Shown piece by piece: positions 42,132 to 50,591 of a stretch of 64,000 bases of DNA. This DNA is from Rhizobium sp. FY34 (GTDB lineage Bacteria > Pseudomonadota > Alphaproteobacteria > Rhizobiales > Rhizobiaceae). The notes under the pieces are model-generated. The model saw nothing but the letters and a program-made list of their open reading frames with translations, did not search any database and was not told the DNA's origin. A program made the position numbers and the translations under genes. The stretch covers positions 107,774 through 171,773 of the forward strand of contig NZ_STFZ01000014.1 in NCBI RefSeq assembly GCF_005222845.1. The letters are read 5' to 3'. Numbering within the stretch: position 1 is the first letter of the stretch; every line of letters begins with the position of its first letter.

Positions 42132-42856
42132 GCGCGCTTCTCTCTCTTCGCGGCGTCACGAAGCGGTTCGGCGGTCTGGTGGCCGTCAATGCCATGGATT
42201 TCGACGTGGCCGAACATCAGGTGCTTGGCCTGATCGGTCCCAATGGATCGGGCAAATCCACAACGCTCAACCTGATCTCCGGTGCCTTTCCGGTGTCATC
42301 TGGTTCGATCAGCCTGCGCGGCCAGCCGATCACCCAATTGCCGGCGCAGGATATCACCCGGCGCGGCATTGCCCGCACATTCCAGCTGGTGCGCCTTCTG
42401 CCCTCCATGACCGTGCTCGATAATGTGAAGGCGGGCGCCGTGTTTGGCCATCGCCGGCGCTGGGGCCGCGAGGCCGAAACCATTGCCGAAGCCATGCTGG
42501 AAAAGACGGGCCTTTCCGGACGCGGCCACATGATGGTGGGGCAGCTGACCTATATCGACACCAAGCGTGTGGAGCTTGCCCGCGTGCTCGCCGGAGAGCC
42601 GCGCGTCGTGCTGCTCGATGAATGGCTGGCCGGCCTCAACCCCACCGAATTGCAGGAGGGTATTCGCCTTATCCGCAGCCTGCGCGACGACGGCCGGACC
42701 ATCATTCTTGTCGAGCATGTGATGGATGCGATCCGCTCACTCTGCGATCGCTGCGTCGTCATGGCCGCCGGCACGAAGATTGCCGAAGGAACGCCGACCG
42801 AGGTGCTCTCGGACGCAACCGTCATCCGCGCCTATCTGGGAGACGACGATGCTTGA
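42128..42856 (+). CDS. HAAT ABC transporter ATP-binding protein, LivG-like, second system
   Basis: A 242-aa ATPase: Walker A GPNGSGKST, RRGIARTFQLVRLLPSMTVLDNV typical of LivG, Walker B VVLLDEWLAGLNP and H-loop LVEHVMD. Two departures are visible: the signature region reads GQLTYIDTKRVELARVL instead of LSxGxQ-type, and Walker B ends DEW rather than DEP. The signature shift resembles that of the first LivG-like gene (TLPYTDERRVAIGRAL), suggesting the two systems are related. Confidence 0.9.
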   Translation: MSALLSLRGVTKRFGGLVAVNAMDFDVAEHQVLGLIGPNGSGKSTTLNLISGAFPVSSGSISLRGQPITQLPAQDITRRGIARTFQLVRLLPSMTVLDNVKAGAVFGHRRRWGREAETIAEAMLEKTGLSGRGHMMVGQLTYIDTKRVELARVLAGEPRVVLLDEWLAGLNPTELQEGIRLIRSLRDDGRTIILVEHVMDAIRSLCDRCVVMAAGTKIAEGTPTEVLSDATVIRAYLGDDDA

Positions 42857-44204
42857 GGTGAAGGAACTCTCTGTGTCCTATGGCCAGCACCGTGCGCTGG
42901 AAAATGCCGGGCTGAAAGTGGGCCGGGGCGAAATCGTCGTCATTCTCGGTGCCAATGGCGCGGGCAAGTCAACGCTTCTGAAGGCCGTGTCCGGCATATG
43001 CGAAGGGCGCGTGACCGGCACGGTTTCCATGCAGGGCAGCGATATCCTGGGCATTGCCCCCCACCGGATCGTCGAGGAGGGCATTGCTCTGGTGCCCGAG
43101 GGGCGCGGTGTGTTCGGCGATCTGTCTGTGGCTGAAAACCTGAAGCTCGGCGCCCATGCATCCCGCGCCCGTGAGGACGAGGCCGGCAATCTGCAAAGGG
43201 TCTTGCAGCTTTTCCCGAAACTGCATGAGCGGCGAAACCAGATCGTGCGCACCATGTCGGGCGGCGAGCAGCAGATGGTGGCGATCGGTCGCGCCATGAT
43301 GTCCAGTCCGGCACTGCTGACGCTGGACGAGCCTTCGCTTGGCCTGTCGCCACTGTTGTCCAAGGAACTGTTCCAGGCGCTCAAGCTGGTGCGCGATACG
43401 GGCATTGGCATTCTGCTGGTGGAGCAGAATGCCAAGCAGAGCCTTGCCATTGCCGATCGCGGCTACCTGATCGAAAATGGCCATATCATCCACGAAGGGC
43501 GGGCCGAGGATCTGCGCAATGATCCCGCCGTGCAGGCAGCCTATCTGGGTGGCGGCAAGGCAGCGGCAACAGGTCCGTGGCCGGGCGGGCGGGCGGCGAT
43601 GGCGGCCGCGTCTACGCCCGCGCCGACTTCGGCCCCTGCCGCGGCCTATGTTGCGCCACGCCCAACGGGCGCTTCGCCTGCCGATATCGCAGCCGCAGCG
43701 CTGGCTGCCCTACCCTCTGCTCCAATGCGCGGGGAGGTGGCAGCCCCTCACCCGGCCTCCGCTTCGCTCGGCCACCCTCTCCCCGCAAGCGGGGCGAGTG
43801 GGAACGGAGACGCCGCGGCAGATCCCTTCTCCCCGCTTGCGGGGAGAAGGTCCCGGCAGGGCGATGAGGGGCAGTCAGATGCCATGTATCAGGGGCAAGC
43901 AACGGTGCGGCCGTCCCTGGCGGCACCTACCCCAGCTGCCATGCGCAGCGCCGCCGACGCCCTGCTTGGCGGCCTGTCGCTCAACGACATTGTTGCTGAG
44001 GCCAGCCGTTCAAGCCGCGCCCAGCACGAAAGACTGCCGCGGGCCCCACAGGCCGGTTCGCGCAGTTCTGCCGAAATTCCAAGGGCGCCTTCGCCGTCCT
44101 TAAGCCTTGGCAGCAGCCAGGATCGGCTGAAATCCGTGCTGCAGGAGATCGAGGACGCCGCCGCCCGCGCTCAAACCCTTCGCCATGATGGCAACCGCAA
44201 CTGA
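42849..44204 (+). CDS. HAAT ABC transporter ATP-binding protein, LivF-like with long C-terminal extension
   Basis: 451 aa. Residues 1-233 are a normal LivF ATPase: Walker A GANGAGKST, ALVPEGRGVFGDL, signature MSGGEQQMVAIGRAM and Walker B LLTLDEPSLGLSP. After AYLGG comes about 215 residues of Ala/Pro/Ser-rich sequence, roughly doubling the usual length. Residues about 299-342 are encoded by a 130-bp palindromic repeat (43743-43872) read through in frame. The extreme C-terminus (DRLKSVLQEIEDAAARAQTL) looks like a real short helix, preceded by LLGGLSLNDIVAEASR, so the tail may have had a function before the insertion. Confidence 0.9.
   Translation: MLEVKELSVSYGQHRALENAGLKVGRGEIVVILGANGAGKSTLLKAVSGICEGRVTGTVSMQGSDILGIAPHRIVEEGIALVPEGRGVFGDLSVAENLKLGAHASRAREDEAGNLQRVLQLFPKLHERRNQIVRTMSGGEQQMVAIGRAMMSSPALLTLDEPSLGLSPLLSKELFQALKLVRDTGIGILLVEQNAKQSLAIADRGYLIENGHIIHEGRAEDLRNDPAVQAAYLGGGKAAATGPWPGGRAAMAAASTPAPTSAPAAAYVAPRPTGASPADIAAAALAALPSAPMRGEVAAPHPASASLGHPLPASGASGNGDAAADPFSPLAGRRSRQGDEGQSDAMYQGQATVRPSLAAPTPAAMRSAADALLGGLSLNDIVAEASRSSRAQHERLPRAPQAGSRSSAEIPRAPSPSLSLGSSQDRLKSVLQEIEDAAARAQTLRHDGNRN
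43743..43872. repeat. REP-like palindromic element inserted inside a coding sequence
   Basis: 130 bp bounded by GCCCCTCA and its complement TGAGGGGC. It contains two hairpins: CTCTCCCCGC-AA-GCGGGGCGAG (43777-43798, one mismatch) and a perfect CCTTCTCCCCGC-TT-GCGGGGAGAAGG (43825-43850). This is the type of element usually found between genes in rhizobia. Here it lies within the tail of the LivF-like gene, and the reading frame stays open through it. Confidence 0.8.
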
Positions 44205-44216
44205 GGAGACAGAACC

Positions 44217-45695
44217 ATGCTTGATGTCGTCACGTCCCCCACGCCCTCGGTCCGGGGCATGTATATCGGTGGACAATGGGTGCCCACCGCCCGCACTTTC
44301 GAGGATCTCAACCCTTCCGACAATACGGTCTATGCGCGCATTCCAGACGGTTCGGCGACTGATATGCGCCGGGCTATCGACGCGGCCCAGGCGGCCTTCG
44401 GCGACTGGTCGGGACGCGCCTTTCACGAGCGCGCCCATCTGCTCTTGAAGATTGCCGAGGTCTGGGAGCAGCGCAAGGCGGAGTTTTGTGCTGCCGCCAT
44501 GGCCGAAGGCGGCGGCTGGAAGGGCAAGGGCCTGTTCGAAGCCGGCTATGTGGCGGAAGTCTTCCGCTCGGCGGCTGCCCTTTGCTACCAGTCGATCGGT
44601 GAGGTCCTGCCCTCCGAACACCACAAGTTCATGATGGCGACCCGCTTTCCGCTTGGCGTCGTCGGCGTCATCAGCCCGTGGAACATGCCCGGCATCCTCA
44701 CCTCACGCGGCTTTGCCGCAGCACTTGCCATCGGCAATACGATCGTGCTGAAGCCTTCGGAAGACACGCCCTATTCCGGCGGCCTCTATTTTGCCGAGGT
44801 GCTGGAAGAGGCCGGCGTGCCGGCGGGTGTGTTCAACGTCGTCACCTGCTCGCGTGACAATGTCGGCGCTGTCGGTGACGAGATGATCGGCAATCCGCGT
44901 GTCAAGGCGATCAGCTTTACCGGTTCCACGGCCGTTGGCCGGCAGATCGCCGCCAAATGCGGCGCCTATCTCAAGAAGGTCTGCGTGGAACTGGGGGGCA
45001 AGGATTCGATGATCCTTCTGGAAGATGCAGACCTTGATGCCGCCGCCCGCGCCGCCAATTTCGGCAGTTTCATGCATCAGGGCCAGGTCTGCATGTCGAC
45101 CGAAAAGCTGCTCGTGCATGAAAAGATCTACGAACCCTTCATGGAGCGGTTTCTCGCCCGTGCCCGCAAGCTGAAGACCGGGCACACCAATGATCCCTCC
45201 AATGTCATCGGTCCGCTGGTCAATACGCGCCAGGCGCAGCGCGTGAAGGCATTGATCGACGATGCGGTGGCCAAGGGTGCCAGGGTGGATCTTGGCGGTC
45301 GCGCCTGGGAGAATTTCATCGAGCCGACGGTGCTGTCGCAAGTCAACAGTTCCATGAACATCTGGCATGACGAGACTTTCGGCCCGGTCGTTCTGGTCTG
45401 CCCTTTCCGCGATGATGCGGAAGCCGCTGCACTGAACAATGATACGGAATACGGGCTGACAGCTGCCGTATGGTCGAAGGACGAGGCGCGTGCGCTGCGT
45501 CTGGCCGAACGGCTGGAAACCGGCATTTGCCATGTCAATTGCCAGAACATCAATGATGAGCCGCATGTGCCCTTCGGCGGCAGCAAGGCCAGTGGCGTCG
45601 GTCGCTATGGCGGACGCTGGTCGTTGGATGCCTTCACCGAGCTGCGCTGGATCACGCTTGATCGCGGCGGCCGCCACTTCCCGCCACAGTTCTGA
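44217..45695 (+). CDS. Aldehyde dehydrogenase, benzaldehyde/vanillin-type
   Basis: A 492-aa ALDH. GVVGVISPWNMPGILTSRGFAAALAIGNTIVLKPSE, SFTGSTAVGRQIA, ELGGKDSMILLEDADLD (general base) and HQGQVCMSTEK (nucleophile) are seen. GAGGAG precedes the ATG by 8 nt. It follows the LivF-like gene after 12 bp. It shares the QGQ(I/V)CMST motif with the aldehyde dehydrogenase at 37567, so the two may act on related aldehydes made from the imported substrate. Confidence 0.9.
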   Translation: MLDVVTSPTPSVRGMYIGGQWVPTARTFEDLNPSDNTVYARIPDGSATDMRRAIDAAQAAFGDWSGRAFHERAHLLLKIAEVWEQRKAEFCAAAMAEGGGWKGKGLFEAGYVAEVFRSAAALCYQSIGEVLPSEHHKFMMATRFPLGVVGVISPWNMPGILTSRGFAAALAIGNTIVLKPSEDTPYSGGLYFAEVLEEAGVPAGVFNVVTCSRDNVGAVGDEMIGNPRVKAISFTGSTAVGRQIAAKCGAYLKKVCVELGGKDSMILLEDADLDAAARAANFGSFMHQGQVCMSTEKLLVHEKIYEPFMERFLARARKLKTGHTNDPSNVIGPLVNTRQAQRVKALIDDAVAKGARVDLGGRAWENFIEPTVLSQVNSSMNIWHDETFGPVVLVCPFRDDAEAAALNNDTEYGLTAAVWSKDEARALRLAERLETGICHVNCQNINDEPHVPFGGSKASGVGRYGGRWSLDAFTELRWITLDRGGRHFPPQF

Positions 45696-45717
45696 CCGGC
45701 ATTGAAAGGACCCCCCC

Positions 45718-47286
45718 ATGAGCGCTCTGGGCTGGATCATCATTCTCGTCATTCTCGCGGCCGCCCTGATTGTGGCTGCCGCTCTGTTCTACCAAAGGGC
45801 CAGCAATGAGGTGAGCCTGGTGCGCACCGGCATTGGCGGGCGCAAGGTGGTCATCGATGGGGGCATGCTGGCAATCCCCTATTTTCACGAGATCGGCCGC
45901 GTCAACATGCAGACCATCCGCATCGATGTATCGCGCACCGGCGACAGCGCGCTGATCACCAAGGATCGCATGCGCATCGATGTCGGCGCGCAGTTCTTCA
46001 CCTCTGTAGAGCCTGAGGCACATGCCGTGGTGCGGGCCTCGCAGACGCTTGGACGGCGCACCTTCCAGACCGATCAGCTGAAATCGCTGATCGACGGCAT
46101 GATGGTGGATGCGCTGCGCGCCATTGCCGCGCAGATGACCATGGACGAGCTGCATGAAAACCGCGGCGGCTTTGTACGCCAGGTGCATGAAAGCCTGTCG
46201 GCCACGCTTGAGAAATATGGTCTGCGGCTGGACAGCGTGTCCCTTACCTCGCTTGACCAGACGCCATTTTCAGCGCTTGACGAAAACAATGCCTTCAACG
46301 CCGTGGGCATGCGCAAGCTTGCCGAAGTGATTGCCAGATCGAAGAAGGAGCGGGCCGAGATCGAGGGGGAGAGCCAGGTCAGCGTGCGGCGCGCCGAGGT
46401 GGATTCCAACCGCCGCAAGCTCGAGATCGAACTGGAGCAGCGCCGCGCCGAAATCCAGCAGACGCAGGAAATCGAACTGCTTTTGGCCCAGCAGTTGAGC
46501 GAGGTGGCAGGCTGCAAGGCACGCGCCGAAACGGCTGCCGCCGAAGCGCGGATCGGCATGGAGCGGGCCATCCAGGCCGCATCGCTCGCGCGTGAACAGA
46601 GCATCCGCGAAGCGGAAATCAACCAGGCCCGCATGCTGGAGATTGCCGAGCAGGATCGCTCCATCCTGATTTCTGCCAAAAGCGAGGAGGAAAGCCGCGC
46701 CAAGGCGCAGGCGACGGATGCGCGCGCAGCGGTGATTACGGCGGAGGAGAACCTGTCGACGCTGAGCCAGGTGGCAGAGGCGCAGCGCCGCAAGCAATTG
46801 GCGTTGATTGCCGCAGAACAGGAGGCAGAGGCGCAGGCGATCCGCGTTCGTCTGACCTCGGAAAGCGATGAGATCGCCGCCCGGACCCGCGGCATGATCC
46901 GCCGCGAAGAGGTCGAGACGCTGCGGCTACAGAAACAGGCCGAGGCCGAGGGCGAGGCCGCCCGCATTCAGGCGGAAAACACCCGCTCGCCGGAGCTTGT
47001 CAGCCTGGAGATGGAAAAGGCCCGGCTGACCGCTTTGCCGCTGATCATCGGCGAGATGGTCAAGCCGGCCGAAAAGATCAAGGGCATCTCGATCAACCAT
47101 ATCACCGGCCTTGGCCGATCCGGCGAACCGGGTGAACGCCTTCCCTCCCCGGTGGACCAGACCGTCAGTTCGATCCTTGACATGGCCGTGACTTTGCCAA
47201 CCATGAGGAAACTGGGGGATGCATTGGGCCTGAACCTTGTGACGCTTGCGCCAGAGGAGGTGGGCCGCGCCGCGCCCAAACCGTGA
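45718..47286 (+). CDS. Flotillin-like SPFH membrane protein (YqiK type)
   Basis: 522 aa. One N-terminal membrane helix (LGWIIILVILAAALIVAAALFY, residues 4-25), an SPFH/band-7 domain (about 30-200), then a long Glu/Ala-rich coiled coil (about 205-430) and a short C-terminal domain with TVSSILDMAVTLPTMRK. Flotillins oligomerise in membrane microdomains. It lies 22 bp after the aldehyde dehydrogenase, same strand, as last gene of the transporter operon, and converges on the GreA/B-type gene with a 10-bp gap. A link to transporter assembly or membrane stress from aldehydes or aromatics is possible but unproven. Confidence 0.9.
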   Translation: MSALGWIIILVILAAALIVAAALFYQRASNEVSLVRTGIGGRKVVIDGGMLAIPYFHEIGRVNMQTIRIDVSRTGDSALITKDRMRIDVGAQFFTSVEPEAHAVVRASQTLGRRTFQTDQLKSLIDGMMVDALRAIAAQMTMDELHENRGGFVRQVHESLSATLEKYGLRLDSVSLTSLDQTPFSALDENNAFNAVGMRKLAEVIARSKKERAEIEGESQVSVRRAEVDSNRRKLEIELEQRRAEIQQTQEIELLLAQQLSEVAGCKARAETAAAEARIGMERAIQAASLAREQSIREAEINQARMLEIAEQDRSILISAKSEEESRAKAQATDARAAVITAEENLSTLSQVAEAQRRKQLALIAAEQEAEAQAIRVRLTSESDEIAARTRGMIRREEVETLRLQKQAEAEGEAARIQAENTRSPELVSLEMEKARLTALPLIIGEMVKPAEKIKGISINHITGLGRSGEPGERLPSPVDQTVSSILDMAVTLPTMRKLGDALGLNLVTLAPEEVGRAAPKP

Positions 47287-47296
47287 ATGCCGATCC

Positions 47297-47779
47297 TCAA
47301 GCGATTGCGATGATCTCAAGCTCCTGGTCGCCGATGACAACCACATCCTTGACGCTCTTGCCCAGAAGCGCGCGCGCCACGGGCGAGACATGCGAAATCG
47401 AGCCGGTCTTCGGCTCGGCTTCGTCTTCTCCGACAATGCGATAGGTCTGTACGCGGCCATCGTTGCGCTCGAACGTCACCGTACCGCCGAAGACAACAGT
47501 GCCGCCCGCCGTGGGCGCCGGCATCACATGCGCCGTGCGCAGCCGCTCGGTAAGATAGCGCAGGTCGCGCAGCGGTCCCGCCGTCTGCCGGCGTCGCTCA
47601 TTGACATCCTCGATCACGCTTGCCTCTTCATAGGCAAGACGGGCCGCTGCAAGCTCCGTTTCGATAGCCTTCAGCCCGGTTTCGGTCACAAGGTTCGGAT
47701 GCGGCGAGATCGGCCGGTCGGGCAGCTGGGTTTCGGCTGCCGTCTCCGAGCTTTCTTCCTTGGTAAAGGCAACGCTCAC
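47297..47779 (-). CDS. GreA/GreB-type transcription elongation factor
   Basis: About 160 aa. An N-terminal coiled-coil region (LVTETGLKAIETELAAARLAYEEASVIEDVNERRRQTAG..LRYLTERLRTA) is followed by the FKBP-like GreA/B C-terminal domain (VTFERNDGRVQTYRIVGEDEAEPKTGSISHVSPVARALLGKSVKD). It should rescue backtracked RNA polymerase; secondary-channel acidic residues would be those near the coil tip (IEDVNE). GTG 47779 is chosen with GGAG about 10 nt upstream. A start at 47827 adds unlikely residues. Confidence 0.85.
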   Translation of the reverse strand: MSVAFTKEESSETAAETQLPDRPISPHPNLVTETGLKAIETELAAARLAYEEASVIEDVNERRRQTAGPLRDLRYLTERLRTAHVMPAPTAGGTVVFGGTVTFERNDGRVQTYRIVGEDEAEPKTGSISHVSPVARALLGKSVKDVVVIGDQELEIIAIA

Positions 47780-47872
47780 TGAACTTAAACTCCATGGTGT
47801 CGAGACAAAAGGGGAAGGGCCGGCCATGCCGTCACGCCCTGATTTTGAAATCCGGTTCGCCCCTCGCCTCCC

Positions 47873-48937
47873 TCAGCCAGCATATAGGGCGCGAAGGTCC
47901 GGATCGCCACCATCGGCGACATCCGACAGGCGCTGCAGCAGGTCTTGCGGCACATCGCTGATCGAGGCAAAGCGCCAGTGCGGGCTGCGGTCCTTGTCGA
48001 TGATGATCGCCCGGATGCCTTCGACGAAATCCCCGTGTTCCAGCACACGCGAGACAAAACGGTATTCATTGCGCAAGGCGATCTCAAGATTTTCGGCCGC
48101 CCGTATGGCAGACAGGCTGGCCAGAAGCGAGATTGGCGACGCCTTTTCGATCGACTGCCGCGCCTTGAGTGCCCAGTCGGACGCGCTGGTCCCCAGTTGC
48201 TGCAGGATATCCGTCACGGTAGCCTCGGAAAAGATAGGGTCGATCTCAGAGCCCTGTTCGGCAAGGACGGATGCCGGCGGCGCAGTCTCGAATTTGCCGA
48301 TTTCAGTCACATCGCCGGTTTCGAGCAGGCGGGCTTTCAACCCGGCCAGTTGCTCGCGCAGAACGAAATGATCGGCAAACCGGGCATGAATGGCATCGGC
48401 GCCGCTCATTCTTGTGCCGGTCAGCCCGAGATATTCCCCCAGCCGGCTCGGCGCCTGGCGCAACAGATGCGTGCCGCCCACATCCGGAATGAGGCCCACC
48501 GCACATTCCGGCATGGCCACAACCGAATGTTCGGTGACGATGCGGTGCGACCCATGCGCGGAAATACCGACCCCGCCGCCCATGACGATGCCATCCATGA
48601 ACGGCACATAGGGCTTGGGAAACCGGTCGATCAGCGCGTTCAGACGATACTCGTCGCGCCAGAAGGCATTGCCGCTCTCGTAGTCGCCGGCTTTGCCGCA
48701 AGCATACATGGCAGCGAGATCGCCGCCAGCGGAAAAGGCTTTCTCGCTGTCGGCATCCACCATGACCATGGCAATGGCCGGATCTTTTGCCCAATGGATC
48801 AACGCCTGCGTCATCCCGTCAACGATCGGTCGGTTGACGGCATTCAGCACCTTGCCGCGCGTCAGCGTGATATAGCCGACCTGCCCGACAACCCGGATCT
48901 GTAGATCGGCATTGGCCACAGTCTGCGCGTTTTCCAT
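47873..48937 (-). CDS. 3-hydroxyisobutyryl-CoA hydrolase
   Basis: A 354-aa crotonase-fold hydrolase of valine breakdown. It releases 3-hydroxyisobutyrate from its CoA ester. Oxyanion segments AFSAGGDLAAMY (about residue 68) and MDGIVMGGGVGISAHGSHR (about 114) are present, with E144 (MPECAVGLIPD) and D152 as the catalytic acid pair. The ATG at 48937 has AAGGAAG 4 nt upstream. Last gene of the branched-chain operon. The next steps (3-hydroxyisobutyrate dehydrogenase, methylmalonate-semialdehyde dehydrogenase) are not in the window. Confidence 0.88.
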   Translation of the reverse strand: MENAQTVANADLQIRVVGQVGYITLTRGKVLNAVNRPIVDGMTQALIHWAKDPAIAMVMVDADSEKAFSAGGDLAAMYACGKAGDYESGNAFWRDEYRLNALIDRFPKPYVPFMDGIVMGGGVGISAHGSHRIVTEHSVVAMPECAVGLIPDVGGTHLLRQAPSRLGEYLGLTGTRMSGADAIHARFADHFVLREQLAGLKARLLETGDVTEIGKFETAPPASVLAEQGSEIDPIFSEATVTDILQQLGTSASDWALKARQSIEKASPISLLASLSAIRAAENLEIALRNEYRFVSRVLEHGDFVEGIRAIIIDKDRSPHWRFASISDVPQDLLQRLSDVADGGDPDLRALYAG

Positions 48938-48948
48938 GCGTCTTCCTT

Positions 48949-49737
48949 TCATGTGGATCTGTCCCAGGAGGGGCGGCGCTTCTCGAAGAATGCCGCAATA
49001 CCTTCCCTAGCCTCTTCCTGCTCCCAAGCATCTGCCAGCGCAATGATACTATGTTCTATCCGCGCGGGATCAAGCGAGCGCGACAGCGCACGGGCAAGCG
49101 CCTTGGCCGCGGCCACAGCACCGGGCGCAGTGGCAAGATAGTGTTCGGCCTCGCAAAGCGCTTCACCCAGCAGAGCCTCACCATCGACGATGCGCGAGAC
49201 AAGGCCAAGTTGCACCGCTTCGTCAGCTCCGAAGCGTTTGGCCGACATGAATACCTGCCGGGCAGAACCTTCACCCATTCGGGCCATCACATAGGGGCCG
49301 ATGGTTGCGGGGATGAGCCCAAGCCGCGTTTCCGTCAGGCCGAAGCGTGCATCTCGCGTGGCGAGAACCAGATCGCAAATGCAGGCCATGCCAATGCCGC
49401 CGCCGAAGGCGCTGCCATGCAGGGCGCCGATCAAAGGCTGCGGCAGGCTGTTCAGCGCATCCAGCATGCCGGCCAGTTTTCGCGCTTCGGCCATGCGCGT
49501 GTTGCGATCGGCATTCATCTGTTGCCGCATCCAGTCGAGATCGCCGCCGGCGCAGAACACATCGCCTTCGCCCGACAGAATGATGGCACGCCAATCTCGT
49601 CGTTCCTCAGCAGCCTGCGCAAAGGCTGTCAGTTCGCCGATCATCCGACCTGACAGTGCGTTGCGCTTCTCCGGTCTGTTGAGGCGAAGATGCACGATAC
49701 CGCGCCCATCTACGGTGATCTTGATCGTCTCGTTCAT
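48949..49737 (-). CDS. liuC: Enoyl-CoA hydratase, methylglutaconyl-CoA hydratase-like
   Basis: 262 aa. Crotonase features: DVFCAGGDLDWMRQQ (oxyanion hole), ALHGSAFGGGIGMACICDL and ETRLGLIPATIGPYV, the last typical of the AUH/LiuC methylglutaconyl-CoA hydratases of leucine breakdown. It lies next to HMG-CoA lyase, overlapping it by 4 bp. Product: HMG-CoA. Confidence 0.87.
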   Translation of the reverse strand: MNETIKITVDGRGIVHLRLNRPEKRNALSGRMIGELTAFAQAAEERRDWRAIILSGEGDVFCAGGDLDWMRQQMNADRNTRMAEARKLAGMLDALNSLPQPLIGALHGSAFGGGIGMACICDLVLATRDARFGLTETRLGLIPATIGPYVMARMGEGSARQVFMSAKRFGADEAVQLGLVSRIVDGEALLGEALCEAEHYLATAPGAVAAAKALARALSRSLDPARIEHSIIALADAWEQEEAREGIAAFFEKRRPSWDRST

Positions 49738-50591
49738 GGGCTGCTCCTCAAGCCTTTGGCAAAGGCTGCGGCCTCATCCAGGCGGGCAAGATCAAGAGCC
49801 GTTGCAAGGCCGCGATCGGCCAGATGGCGCGCCACGCTTTCCGTTGCGACATTGCCGGCAGCGCCCGGCGCATAGGGGCAGCCGCCCAGCCCGCCGATGG
49901 CAGCGTCAAAGACGCGCAAACCCTTGTCCAGCGCCACATCGATATTCTGCAGGGCCCGCCCGTCGGTGTCGTGGAAATGTCCGGCAAGCCTTGACGCAGG
50001 TGCCGTATTCAGCACGGCATCCAGCATGGCGGCAATGGCATCCGGCCTGGCTTGTCCCAGCGTTTCGCCGAGTGAAATCTCGTGGCAGCCGAGCGCAATC
50101 AAGTCCGCCGTCACCTTGGCCACCTGGGCAGGCGCGACCTTTCCTTCGAACGGGCAATCGGTGATGACCGATACATAGCCGCGCAGACGCATGCCCTCGG
50201 CAAGGGCTGCCCTGGCAACCGGCTTCAACCGTGCATGGCTATCGGCTATCGAGGCGTTGAGATTGGCGCGGCTGAAGCCTTCCGAAGCGGACACGAAGAT
50301 CGCCACCTCATCGGCGCCAGCGGCTTTCGCCGCCTCATAACCTTTGAGGTTGGGCGCCAACACGGCATAGGAGAGGCCTGCGCGGCGCGGCAGGCCGGCC
50401 ATCACCTCTGCCGCATCGGCCAGTTGCGGTACCCATTTCGCACTGACGAAACTGGTGGCCTCGATACGGCGGAAGCCGCACTCCGCTAGTTTTTCAATCA
50501 GAGCGAGCTTGTCTTCGGTCGGGACCAGGCGCCTTTCGTTCTGCAAGCCGTCGCGGGGGCCGACCTCGTAGATCTCCACGAATTCAGCCAT
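49734..50591 (-). CDS. hmgL: Hydroxymethylglutaryl-CoA lyase
   Basis: 285 aa. The TIM-barrel enzyme splits HMG-CoA to acetoacetate and acetyl-CoA, the last leucine step. Motifs: EVGPRDGLQNE (catalytic Arg/Asp), GHFHDTDGRALQNI (metal His) and IGGLGGCPYAPGAAGNVATE (catalytic Cys signature). ATG 50591 overlaps the mccA stop by 8 bp; the longer frame to 50648 is not needed. Confidence 0.93.
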   Translation of the reverse strand: MAEFVEIYEVGPRDGLQNERRLVPTEDKLALIEKLAECGFRRIEATSFVSAKWVPQLADAAEVMAGLPRRAGLSYAVLAPNLKGYEAAKAAGADEVAIFVSASEGFSRANLNASIADSHARLKPVARAALAEGMRLRGYVSVITDCPFEGKVAPAQVAKVTADLIALGCHEISLGETLGQARPDAIAAMLDAVLNTAPASRLAGHFHDTDGRALQNIDVALDKGLRVFDAAIGGLGGCPYAPGAAGNVATESVARHLADRGLATALDLARLDEAAAFAKGLRSSP

